DNA of 7,044 nt from Anaerolineales bacterium. GTDB taxonomy: Bacteria > Chloroflexota > Anaerolineae > Anaerolineales > Villigracilaceae. The position numbers and the translations under genes were made by a program. The DNA is taken from assembly GCA_017882065.1 (NCBI GenBank), contig JADGQD010000110.1, positions 1 to 7,044 on the forward strand. Reading direction: 5' to 3'. The notes under the pieces are model-generated. The model was not told the origin of the DNA. It saw only the letters and a program-made list of their open reading frames with translations, and made no database searches. Every line of letters starts with the position of its first letter. Positions within the stretch are counted from its first letter, which is position 1. This document shows positions 1 through 6,105 of this stretch, piece after piece.

Positions 1-495
1 CGAAATAACCGCTTTGCCAACGGCGAAAATTGCAGTCAGTTCGCGCACCCAGCGTTGGAGTTCCTGGTTGGTCTCCTTCAGTTGTAAGCCGAGACGTTGG
101 TGGGCGCGGCTCTCACGCACCTGCTTAAGAGCGCGCTCCACTGCTGCCACCACTTCCGCCTCGCGAACCGGCCACACCAGATAATCTGTTCCGCCCAGCC
201 GAAAGGCCTGAATGATTTTGTTCTCCTGGCCCTTTTCGGCAATCACAATCACCGGAACCCGAACCCCCTGAGAATTAAGCGCCACCAGCAAGTCCTTCCC
301 GTTTAAGCCGGGCAGGTTAAGGTCCGCAATCACCAGGTCTGGGGCAGACCGGGCGGCATATTGGAGAGCCGTATTCACATCCGCCGCCACCTGTACCTGG
401 TATCCCAATGGCTCAAGCGCCTGATGTGCGATCAGGTCGCGAATATCAGGGTCGCTCTCAACCAGTAGGATGCATTCGGCAGATATGGTAAGCAT
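1..495 (-). CDS. Response-regulator receiver domain protein, N-terminal part (degenerate receiver; C-terminus beyond window)
   Basis: This is the first 165 codons of a minus-strand gene that continues past base 1. Residues 7-122 read as a CheY-like receiver domain: strand ECILLVES, phospho-acceptor Asp58 in the motif IADLNLPG, then PVIVIAEKG and GGTDYLVWP. Receiver domains normally take phosphate from a histidine kinase. Here only Asp58 and one acidic residue (Glu13) remain: the second acidic residue is Ser14, the switch Thr/Ser is Ala86, and the conserved Lys before the Pro is Trp108. Residues about 123-150 look like a charged helical linker, and LTAIFAVGKAVIS at the edge resembles the entry into a GAF or other sensor module, which is inference. 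The ATG at 495 is the only sensible start, because an in-frame stop lies just upstream (502-504). There is no Shine-Dalgarno; a promoter sits almost on the ATG. The gene is divergent from the glucosidase gene. Confidence 0.85.
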   Translation of the reverse strand, partial: MLTISAECILLVESDPDIRDLIAHQALEPLGYQVQVAADVNTALQYAARSAPDLVIADLNLPGLNGKDLLVALNSQGVRVPVIVIAEKGQENKIIQAFRLGGTDYLVWPVREAEVVAAVERALKQVRESRAHQRLGLQLKETNQELQRWVRELTAIFAVGKAVIS

Positions 496-503
496 ACGGT
501 ATT

Positions 504-533
504 ATGATAGCACGATTGTCCAAAAACCGTGAA
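504..533 (-). promoter_or_regulatory. Putative promoter of the receiver-domain gene, near-leaderless
   Basis: Reading the minus strand, TTCACG (533-528) is followed after 18 bp by TATCAT (509-504), and the ATG begins at 495. An initiation point 6-8 bases past the -10 box would leave a leader of only a few bases, which agrees with the absence of a Shine-Dalgarno site. The -35 box matches the consensus at four of six positions, so this is a tentative call. Confidence 0.4.
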
Positions 534-558
534 AGAGTTCGCGGGTATTGTAACACTC

Positions 559-590
559 TTAACACAAACGAAACTTTTCTCGTGTAAAAT
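559..590 (+). promoter_or_regulatory. Weak putative promoter of the glucosidase gene
   Basis: A TAAAAT box at 585-590, preceded by TG, lies 34 bases before the ATG, a suitable distance for a short leader with the Shine-Dalgarno site. The best -35-like box is TTAACA at 559-564, but the 20-bp spacer is longer than usual, so an activator or a non-housekeeping sigma factor may be involved. A direct repeat TAACAC (551-556 and 560-565, 9 bp apart) overlaps the -35 box and might be an operator. All of this is inferred from consensus matching. Confidence 0.3.
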
Positions 591-610
591 ACTGCAAATC
601 ATTGCTCGCT

Positions 611-616
611 GAGGAG
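611..616 (+). promoter_or_regulatory. Shine-Dalgarno site of the glucosidase gene
   Basis: GAGGAG lies 8 bases before the ATG at 625. This supports that start and contrasts with the neighbouring genes that lack such a site. Confidence 0.7.
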
Positions 617-624
617 TATTGTAA

Positions 625-2193
625 ATGAAAGACTTCTTGTGGTGGCGCGACGGCGTCATTTACCAAATCTACCCTCGCTCTTTTGCCGACAGCAATGGAG
701 ATGGATTAGGTGACCTGGCAGGCATCATCTCCCGCCTGGATTACCTGGCCGACCTGGGCATAGATGCCATCTGGCTCTCACCGTTTTACCCAACCCCCGA
801 TAAAGACTTCGGTTACGATATCAGCAATTACGTGGATGTGGACCCGCGCTTCGGCACACTGGCAGATTTCGACCGGCTGGTGGCGGAAACCCACCGCCGC
901 GGTATCCGCCTCATTCTGGACCTGGTCCTTAACCACACCTCTGACCAGCATTCCTGGTTCCTGGAATCCCGCTCCAGCCGCGACAATCCCAAGCGCGATT
1001 GGTTTATCTGGAGAGACCAACCCAATAACTGGCAAGCCTCCTTCGGCGGACAAGCCTGGGAATACGATCCGGTTACCGGTCAATATTACTTGCACCTGTT
1101 TACCAAAGAGCAACCGGATGTCAACTGGCGCAACCCGGATGTTCGCAAAGCCCAACTGGACGTCTTCCGCTTCTGGATGGAGCGCGGCGTGGACGGTTTC
1201 CGGCTGGACGTATTCAATGCCTACTTCAAACATCCCGGCCTGCCCGATAACCCCCCAAAATTCGGATTGCGCGGCTTCGACCGCCAGCGTCATATTTACG
1301 ACATTGACCAGCCGGAGATGATACCATTCCTGAACGAAATGCGTCTCCTGCTGGACTCCTACCCGGAACGCTACGCCGTCGGCGAAACATATTTCGCCAC
1401 ACCGCAGAAAACCGTCTCCTACTGTGGGCCCGACAAGCTGCATGCCGCATTCAGTTTCGATTTCACTTCCATGGATCTGTTTTACCCCGTCTACCCCTGG
1501 AACCCATGCTGGGTGATGGAACAGGTTATCAAACGCGAACAGACTTTCAACGCCGCCGGCGTCTGGCCAACGACGGTCATGAGCAACCACGACCTGCCGC
1601 GCACTGCCAGCCGGTACGCCAGAGGGGAAAACGATTCCCAGCCATTTCTCGCCATGTCGCTCCTGCTCACCTTGCGCGGAACACCGTTCATTTATTACGG
1701 TGAAGAAATTGGGTTGCGCGACATCCATCTGCGCCACAGCGAAATCCTCGACCCACCCGGTAAGAAATACTGGCCCATCTACAAAGGCCGCGATGGCTGC
1801 CGATCCCCGATGCAATGGAACGACTCGACTTTTGCCGGATTTTCGACTGCCAAACCTTGGCTGCCCGTACACCCGAATTACATCCGGCGTAATGTCGCCT
1901 CCCAGCAAGCCGACCCGGATTCTCTTTTCAACTTTACTAAAAAGCTTCTCGCCCTGCGGAAGGAAATTCCCGCCCTGCGCCGCGGCGACTTCATCCCGCT
2001 GGAAACTCCGCCCGGCATGCTGGCTTACCTGCGTCAAATAGAGGGTCAATCCGTGCTGGTGGCGATGAATTTCGGCGGACGAAATTTTAAATTCACCCTG
2101 CCGGATGGGAACTGGCGCGTGTTATTGACAACCACCAAAGATTCGCCCGGTACGCTTAATCCTTATGAAATCCAACTGCTCATCCTTGAATGA
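625..2193 (+). CDS. GH13 alpha-glucosidase (oligo-1,6-glucosidase / alpha-glucosidase type)
   Basis: This is a complete 522-residue glycoside hydrolase family 13 enzyme, expected to release glucose from the non-reducing end of short alpha-glucosides such as isomalto- or malto-oligosaccharides. It has no signal peptide, so it should act in the cytoplasm. Visible motifs: the Ca-binding-type loop DSNGDGLGD (22-30); region I DLVLNHT (99-105); region V QPDVNW (163-168); region II GFRLDVFN (191-198) with nucleophile Asp195; region III GETY (253-256) with acid/base Glu254; and region IV SNHD (320-323) with Asp323. GRDGCRSPMQW (388-398) is typical of this branch, and residues from about 440 to the end form the C-terminal beta domain. 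Val196 after the nucleophile is the residue linked to alpha-1,6 preference in oligo-1,6-glucosidases; alpha-1,4-specific relatives usually carry Thr. Length is normal for the family, and no frameshift is seen. No sugar transporter or LacI-type regulator lies beside it. Trehalose- or sucrose-active relatives are possible alternatives. Confidence 0.93.
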   Translation: MKDFLWWRDGVIYQIYPRSFADSNGDGLGDLAGIISRLDYLADLGIDAIWLSPFYPTPDKDFGYDISNYVDVDPRFGTLADFDRLVAETHRRGIRLILDLVLNHTSDQHSWFLESRSSRDNPKRDWFIWRDQPNNWQASFGGQAWEYDPVTGQYYLHLFTKEQPDVNWRNPDVRKAQLDVFRFWMERGVDGFRLDVFNAYFKHPGLPDNPPKFGLRGFDRQRHIYDIDQPEMIPFLNEMRLLLDSYPERYAVGETYFATPQKTVSYCGPDKLHAAFSFDFTSMDLFYPVYPWNPCWVMEQVIKREQTFNAAGVWPTTVMSNHDLPRTASRYARGENDSQPFLAMSLLLTLRGTPFIYYGEEIGLRDIHLRHSEILDPPGKKYWPIYKGRDGCRSPMQWNDSTFAGFSTAKPWLPVHPNYIRRNVASQQADPDSLFNFTKKLLALRKEIPALRRGDFIPLETPPGMLAYLRQIEGQSVLVAMNFGGRNFKFTLPDGNWRVLLTTTKDSPGTLNPYEIQLLILE

Positions 2194-2210
2194 TGAACGC
2201 AACAGCTTGA

Positions 2211-2301
2211 CCTGTCCAAAAAGAGGGGCGGGATGCCACTCCGCCGTCACCTATGGCATAAGGATTCAGAGCCATCAGAGGTGACGGTCTCAGTTGACAG
2301 G
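2211..2301 (+). terminator. Structured 3' region after the glucosidase gene: hairpins, possible transcription end
   Basis: CCGTCACCT (2244-2252) pairs perfectly with AGGTGACGG (2279-2287). Just inside, ATGGC (2253-2257) pairs with GCCAT (2271-2275), leaving a 3-base bulge and a 13-base loop, so 14 base pairs in all. A second small hairpin, GGCGG (2227-2231) with CCGCC (2241-2245), competes for two bases of the first. CCTGTC (2211-2216) can pair with GACAGG (2296-2301) and enclose both. No T-run follows on the plus strand, so this is not a standard intrinsic terminator. It lies upstream of the next promoter and would be in the glucosidase mRNA 3' end, where it could stop transcription or stabilise the message. 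A DNA-level operator is an alternative. Confidence 0.4.
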
Positions 2302-2330
2302 CTTATTAGACAGCCTCTTCATTTTCAGGA

Positions 2331-2358
2331 TTGTAATTTCTCTCCAAATCCCTATACT
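2331..2358 (+). promoter_or_regulatory. Putative promoter of the methylase-like gene, leaderless arrangement
   Basis: TTGTAA (2331-2336), a 16-bp spacer and TATACT (2353-2358) form a good sigma70-type promoter. The expected start of transcription, 6-8 bases after the -10 box, falls at about 2364-2366, at or just before the start codons GTG 2364 and ATG 2367. No Shine-Dalgarno sequence precedes either codon. This supports a leaderless message and separates the gene from the glucosidase upstream. Confidence 0.55.
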
Positions 2359-2366
2359 TATAAGTG

Positions 2367-4577
2367 ATGGACGGATTCGCCTACATCCCCTTCGATGAAC
2401 CAGATAATCCCGGTCCCTTGGCACGCTATCTACCTCTTGCCGCGGACGGGATTGCCACTGCTTTCCTGGCGCGACTTTCCAGACCTGGTGACTGGGTGCT
2501 GGATCCATTCGGAGCCGCCCCTCAGACTGACCTTGAAATGGCCCGCCTCGGTTTCCGTGTGCTCGTGGCCATGAATAACCCGGTTACGCGCTTCCTGCTC
2601 GAGACAGCCGCCAACCCGCCCTCCCAGGCTGACCTGCGCGCCGCCCTCGCCGAACTGGCAGCCGCCCGCAAAGGAGACGAGCGCCTGGAAACCCATCTGC
2701 AATCTCTGTATCTAACCGAATGCACCAAATGCCATCAGCAGGTCCCGGCGGATGCTTTCGTCTGGGAACGCGAGCGCGGGGTTTTGGCAGCACGCATTTA
2801 CCACTGCTCGTGTGGGGATAACGGAGAATATCCCGCCACCAAAGCAGACCAGGCCTTGGCCGCCAGTCTCGCCATTGCAGACAGTTTGCACCGTTCGCGC
2901 GCACTCGAGCGCGTGGCCACCCCGCACGACCCCGACCGTGTCCACGTGGAGGAAGCGCTGGAATGCTATTTACCCCGCGCCGTCTACGCGCTTATCACTA
3001 TCATCAACAAACTGGATAGTTTTTCGCCATCGTCCGAGCGCCGCCGCGCCCTGCTGGCACTTGTGTTGACCTCCTGCGACGAGGCCAGCGCCCTCTGGCC
3101 ACATCCCTCCGAGCGCCCGCGCCCGAAGCAACTGACCATCCCGCCGCGTTTCCTCGAGAAAAACGTCTGGTTGGCGCTCGAGCGCAGCGTGGAATTCTGG
3201 CCCGAAGGGGGGCAACTCGTTGAAGCGGTGAACTGGCCCTCGGTCCCGGGTGAAGCGGGTGGCTTGTGCCTGTTCGACGGTCCGATGCGCGACCTGGCCC
3301 CACATCTGAAAGATGCGCATCTCGGGGCAGTCGTCACCGTCTTGCCGCGTCCCAACCAGGCCTTCTGGACGCTTTCGGCGCTATGGGCCGGCTGGCTGTG
3401 GGGACGGGAGGCTGCCGCCCCGTTCAAGTCGGCGCTGCATCGCCGCCGCTACGATTGGAACTGGCATGCCGCTGCCCTCTACGCCGCCCTGAAAAACCTG
3501 TCTTCCTGCCTGCCGCTCAACGCGCCGTTCTTCGCCATCGTCCCTGAGCCGGAACCGGCTTTTCTTTCCGCCGCTCTGCTGGCCGCAGCCGAATCCGGGT
3601 TCGAGCTGACCGGGCTGGCCCTGCGCACCCGCCACGATCCAGCACAGATCCTCTGGCAACGGCACGCTTTCAGCCATTCAGACAAAGAGCCGGCCAGGAT
3701 TGACGCTGAGGCCGTCCGCCGGGCAATAATCTCAACCCTGCAGGAACGCGGCGAGCCGGTTCCCATCCTGCACTTACACGCCGCCGGGCTGGCCGCCATG
3801 GCCGACGACCACACCCTGCGCTGGCGGCCCGAGGCACTGGCGCAGATCAACGCTCCCATCCTGGCCACGCTGGCTGGCCCGGAATTCGTCCACCACGCCG
3901 AGAGCAAGAACCCGGAAATCGGTCTGTGGGGGTTGACCGACTGGGACGCCGCGACCGATTCGCTGCCCGACCGCGTTGAGATGACCATCGTCCACTTTTT
4001 GCAAAAGAATCCAGGCGCGGCATTGCGGGACCTGGAAACGGCCCTCAACGCCGGACTTCCCGGCCTGTTGACTCCTTCGCTGGGACTGCTGCGTGCCGTG
4101 CTGGCCTCCTATGCGGTCGAGACGGACGGGCGCTGGAGCCTGCGCCCGGAAGATTCTCCGTCCACGCGCCTCGCGGACCTGGAATCTGCCGCGCAAGCTC
4201 TCACTGCGCTGGCGCCGCGGTTGGGAGTCACCCTCCAGCGGCAGGAAAGTCCTCAGCGGCTCATCCTGTGGCAGGATTCCGGTGAGCTGGTTTACGCCTT
4301 TTACCTGCTGGCCTCCGCCGTCGCCGGGCGAATCCTGTGGCAAAACCCGTACCTGCCGGAACGCAGTCTTCTGGTCCTTCCGGGCGGACGCGCCGGCCTG
4401 TTGGCCTATAAACTGGACCGTGACCCGGCCCTTAGGTACGTGGCGGAGCGCTGGCGTATCGTCAAGTTCCGGGCCTTGCGGCGCCTGTCCGAGATGACCG
4501 GTCTCACCCGCGAGCGTTTCGAAAAAGAACTCAGCGGGGATCCGATTGAACCGCCCGAACAAATGAAACTGTTTTAG
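2367..4577 (+). CDS. Degenerate zinc-ribbon DNA methylase-like protein (probable pseudoenzyme)
   Basis: This 736-residue protein has the order of parts of a DUF1156/COG1743-type adenine methylase: a Rossmann motif I near the N-terminus (GDWVLDPFG, Asp46), a Cys pair zinc ribbon (Cys119-x2-Cys122 and Cys147-x-Cys149), and a later strand where the catalytic motif should sit. The functional residues are changed. The usual DPFAGxG loop reads DPFGAAPQT (46-54), the acidic residue before the NP pair is Met69 (AMNNP), and the expected TDPPY reads TVLPRPNQAFW (324-334). SAM-dependent methylation therefore looks unlikely. Residues about 536-596 suggest a winged helix ending in a GRWSLRPEDSP wing. Residues about 639-715 form an unassigned domain (LLVLPGGRAGLLAYKL, then WRIVKFRALRRL). 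The protein ends in QMKLF, a beta-clamp-like motif. The start could also be the adjacent GTG at 2364. No restriction gene is nearby. The true role is unknown; DNA binding is an inference. Confidence 0.6.
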   Translation: MDGFAYIPFDEPDNPGPLARYLPLAADGIATAFLARLSRPGDWVLDPFGAAPQTDLEMARLGFRVLVAMNNPVTRFLLETAANPPSQADLRAALAELAAARKGDERLETHLQSLYLTECTKCHQQVPADAFVWERERGVLAARIYHCSCGDNGEYPATKADQALAASLAIADSLHRSRALERVATPHDPDRVHVEEALECYLPRAVYALITIINKLDSFSPSSERRRALLALVLTSCDEASALWPHPSERPRPKQLTIPPRFLEKNVWLALERSVEFWPEGGQLVEAVNWPSVPGEAGGLCLFDGPMRDLAPHLKDAHLGAVVTVLPRPNQAFWTLSALWAGWLWGREAAAPFKSALHRRRYDWNWHAAALYAALKNLSSCLPLNAPFFAIVPEPEPAFLSAALLAAAESGFELTGLALRTRHDPAQILWQRHAFSHSDKEPARIDAEAVRRAIISTLQERGEPVPILHLHAAGLAAMADDHTLRWRPEALAQINAPILATLAGPEFVHHAESKNPEIGLWGLTDWDAATDSLPDRVEMTIVHFLQKNPGAALRDLETALNAGLPGLLTPSLGLLRAVLASYAVETDGRWSLRPEDSPSTRLADLESAAQALTALAPRLGVTLQRQESPQRLILWQDSGELVYAFYLLASAVAGRILWQNPYLPERSLLVLPGGRAGLLAYKLDRDPALRYVAERWRIVKFRALRRLSEMTGLTRERFEKELSGDPIEPPEQMKLF

Positions 4578-4615
4578 CCCGATTCCGTATAGCTTCTATG
4601 AATGTTTGTATTTGC

Positions 4616-4644
4616 TTGCATTTCAGCTCTAAAAACTCTATAAT
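4616..4644 (+). promoter_or_regulatory. Strong putative promoter of the membrane-protein cluster
   Basis: TTGCAT (4616-4621), a spacer of exactly 17 bp, and a perfect TATAAT (4639-4644) form the best promoter in the window. The ATG starts at 4654, so the message would have a leader of only about 2-4 bases, and no Shine-Dalgarno site is present. The short gap after the methylase-like gene (4578-4653) shows no clear terminator hairpin, so some read-through from upstream is possible. Confidence 0.7.
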
Positions 4645-4653
4645 TGACCCATC

Positions 4654-5493
4654 ATGCCCAACAATGCACTCAAACGCATCGGAGCAGCATCGAAGGTTCT
4701 TGTCATCGCCGCCGCCCTTCTGGTCTTTATCGGTTGGTTCCTTACCACTCCACCGGGTCTCTTCGGCAAAGCGGACGCCATCGGGTATGCCGTCTGTCAC
4801 CGCATCGGCGAACGGTCGTTCCACATTGGGAGTTACCAATTACCGCTGTGTGCACGCTGTTCCGGCATGTATCTGGGCGCGGTAACCGGGCTGGTGTTCC
4901 AGTCCCTCATTGGCTGGAAACGTTTGAAAATTCCGCACTGGAGCATCATTGCCTTGCTGGTCGTTTTCGTGGCCGCATTTGGGATTGATGGGTCCAATTC
5001 GTACCTTTACCTGCTGAAACAAGTCTCGCCGGGAATCTTGCCGAATATCCCCAACCTCTATGTGCCTAACAACACCCTGCGCTTGTTGACTGGCAGCGGG
5101 ATGGGATTGGGAATGGCCGTCATGCTCTTCCCGGCCTTTAACCAGACCGTCTGGGTTGACGGCGAAGATAAACCAGCCATCCCCGGCTGGAAAACCTTCA
5201 GCCTGTTGCTGGGCATCCAGGTCATCTTCGACCTGCTGGTGCTGAGCGAAAGCCCGATTGTTCTTTATCCGCTGGCGATCATCAGCGCTCTGGGTGTTTG
5301 GCTCCTGTTGACCATCGTCTACAGCATGGTCTGGGTGATGATTATGGGGCAGGATAACAAATTTTCGAAATTGCGGCAGTTGTGGCTGCCATTGCTGGCT
5401 GGCTTGACAATTGCCATGATCCAAACCGCGGCCATTGACACTCTGCGGTTCTGGCTCACCGGAACGTGGGGAGCTTTTCCACTCGGCAAGTAG
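4654..5493 (+). CDS. DUF2085 family membrane protein
   Basis: This 279-residue polytopic membrane protein matches the DUF2085 pattern: AVCHRIGERSFHIGS (46-60) followed by YQLPLCARCSGMYLG (61-75), then FGIDGSNSYL (109-118). Hydrophobic segments lie at about 13-30, 72-87, 97-112, 145-160, 182-197, 203-230 and 242-260. Cys48, His49, His57, Cys66 and Cys69 cluster in the loop after the first span and could bind a metal or form a disulfide; this is inference, as the family's biochemical role is not known. The N-terminal ATG is fixed by the promoter directly in front of it. It is the first gene of a same-strand cluster; the next gene starts 16 bases after its stop. There is no sign of truncation. 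Confidence 0.85.
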   Translation: MPNNALKRIGAASKVLVIAAALLVFIGWFLTTPPGLFGKADAIGYAVCHRIGERSFHIGSYQLPLCARCSGMYLGAVTGLVFQSLIGWKRLKIPHWSIIALLVVFVAAFGIDGSNSYLYLLKQVSPGILPNIPNLYVPNNTLRLLTGSGMGLGMAVMLFPAFNQTVWVDGEDKPAIPGWKTFSLLLGIQVIFDLLVLSESPIVLYPLAIISALGVWLLLTIVYSMVWVMIMGQDNKFSKLRQLWLPLLAGLTIAMIQTAAIDTLRFWLTGTWGAFPLGK

Positions 5494-5499
5494 CGGCTT

Positions 5500-5504
5500 G
5501 GAGG
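5500..5504 (+). promoter_or_regulatory. Shine-Dalgarno site deciding the start of the DUF4126 gene
   Basis: GGAGG lies 5 bases before the ATG at 5510. The open frame extends upstream to 5435 inside the DUF2085 gene, but the extra 25 residues are not membrane-like and have no ribosome site, so the ATG at 5510 is preferred. Confidence 0.75.
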
Positions 5505-5509
5505 TGTGT

Positions 5510-6085
5510 ATGGATGCGCTTTTTGGAATTATGACTGCTTTTGGACTGTCGGCCAGTGCCGGGCTGAACGCCTATATTCCGCTCCTGGTGGTCGGCGTCA
5601 TCGCCCATTATACAGATTGGATCAACCTGAACCCACCCTATGACCTGCTTGCGAATCCCTGGGTGCTCATTGTGGTTGGCGTCCTGCTCATCATCGAAAT
5701 GCTGGCTGATAAAATCCCGGCCGTCAACCATGTCAACGACATTATCCAGACAGGTATCCGTCCGGCAGCCGGAGCGATCATCTTCGCTGCCAGCGCCCAT
5801 GCCATTACCAATGTCCAGCCGGTGATTGCCATCATCTGCGGCTTGCTGGTGGCCGGGAGCGTCCACGTTGTCAAGTCAGCGGCAGTGCGTCCGGCAGTCA
5901 CTGCCACGACCGGCGGAGCAGCCAACGTGCCGGTCAGCATCGCCGAGGATGTGATTGCAACAGTGCTGTCCATTCTTTCGATTGTCATCCCGGTTCTGGT
6001 GGCCGTGTTCCTGGTCATATTCGTGGTGTTGATTATCTGGTGGTTCTGGTGGCGCGTTAACCGGAGACACCATGCCGTTTCATAA
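5510..6085 (+). CDS. DUF4126 family membrane protein
   Basis: This 191-residue membrane protein shows the family hallmarks in order: GLNAYIPLL (19-27), the segment EMLADKIP (63-70), VND (75-77), IRPAAG (83-88), a Lys122-x4-Arg127-Pro pair, TTGG (133-136) and SIAED (143-147). Hydrophobic spans fall at about 5-32, 50-64, 86-118 and 150-180, ending in a Trp-rich stretch and a basic tail (RRHH), which suggests a cytoplasmic C-terminus. The conserved charged residues lie between spans, as in other family members. The biochemical function of DUF4126 proteins is not established. It is probably cotranscribed with the DUF2085 gene 16 bases upstream and is followed after 20 bases by the next gene. Confidence 0.85.
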   Translation: MDALFGIMTAFGLSASAGLNAYIPLLVVGVIAHYTDWINLNPPYDLLANPWVLIVVGVLLIIEMLADKIPAVNHVNDIIQTGIRPAAGAIIFAASAHAITNVQPVIAIICGLLVAGSVHVVKSAAVRPAVTATTGGAANVPVSIAEDVIATVLSILSIVIPVLVAVFLVIFVVLIIWWFWWRVNRRHHAVS

Positions 6086-6095
6086 AATTGTTTCT

Positions 6096-6100
6096 GGAGG
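6096..6100 (+). promoter_or_regulatory. Shine-Dalgarno site deciding the start of the DUF5362-like gene
   Basis: GGAGG lies 5 bases before the ATG at 6106. A TTG at 6088 in the same frame would put this site inside the gene, so the ATG is chosen. Confidence 0.75.
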
Positions 6101-6105
6101 AAAAT

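Noticed and set aside
97..306. Plus-strand open frame of 69 codons at the left end
   Set aside because: It is antisense to the clear receiver-domain coding sequence and lacks a ribosome site.
778..2049. Long open frame on the minus strand inside the glucosidase gene (423 codons)
   Set aside because: It lies wholly opposite a GH13 gene with every catalytic motif, its protein shows no recognisable domain, and it has no ribosome site. It is an antisense shadow of a GC-rich gene.
2221..2245. Minus-strand intrinsic terminator (GGCGG/CCGCC hairpin followed by CTTTTT when read on the minus strand)
   Set aside because: No minus-strand gene lies upstream of it on that strand within the window, so there is no transcript for it to end.
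2607..2618. NPPS (residues 83-86 from GTG 2364, 82-85 from ATG) as a possible methylase catalytic motif
   Set aside because: It follows motif I by only about 35 residues, lacks the aromatic fourth residue, and is not in the place of the catalytic strand.
3774..4562. Long open frame on the minus strand inside the methylase-like gene (262 codons)
   Set aside because: Its composition is rich in Gln, Arg and Gly without any fold pattern, as expected for the reverse frame of GC-rich coding DNA.
2364..4577. The methylase-like gene as part of a restriction-modification or phage-defence island
   Set aside because: No nuclease, helicase, integrase or second defence gene is visible within the window, and the neighbours are a metabolic enzyme and membrane proteins.
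4598..4885. Plus-strand 95-codon open frame overlapping the DUF2085 start
   Set aside because: It runs through the promoter and then out of frame with the DUF2085 gene; its protein has no family features.
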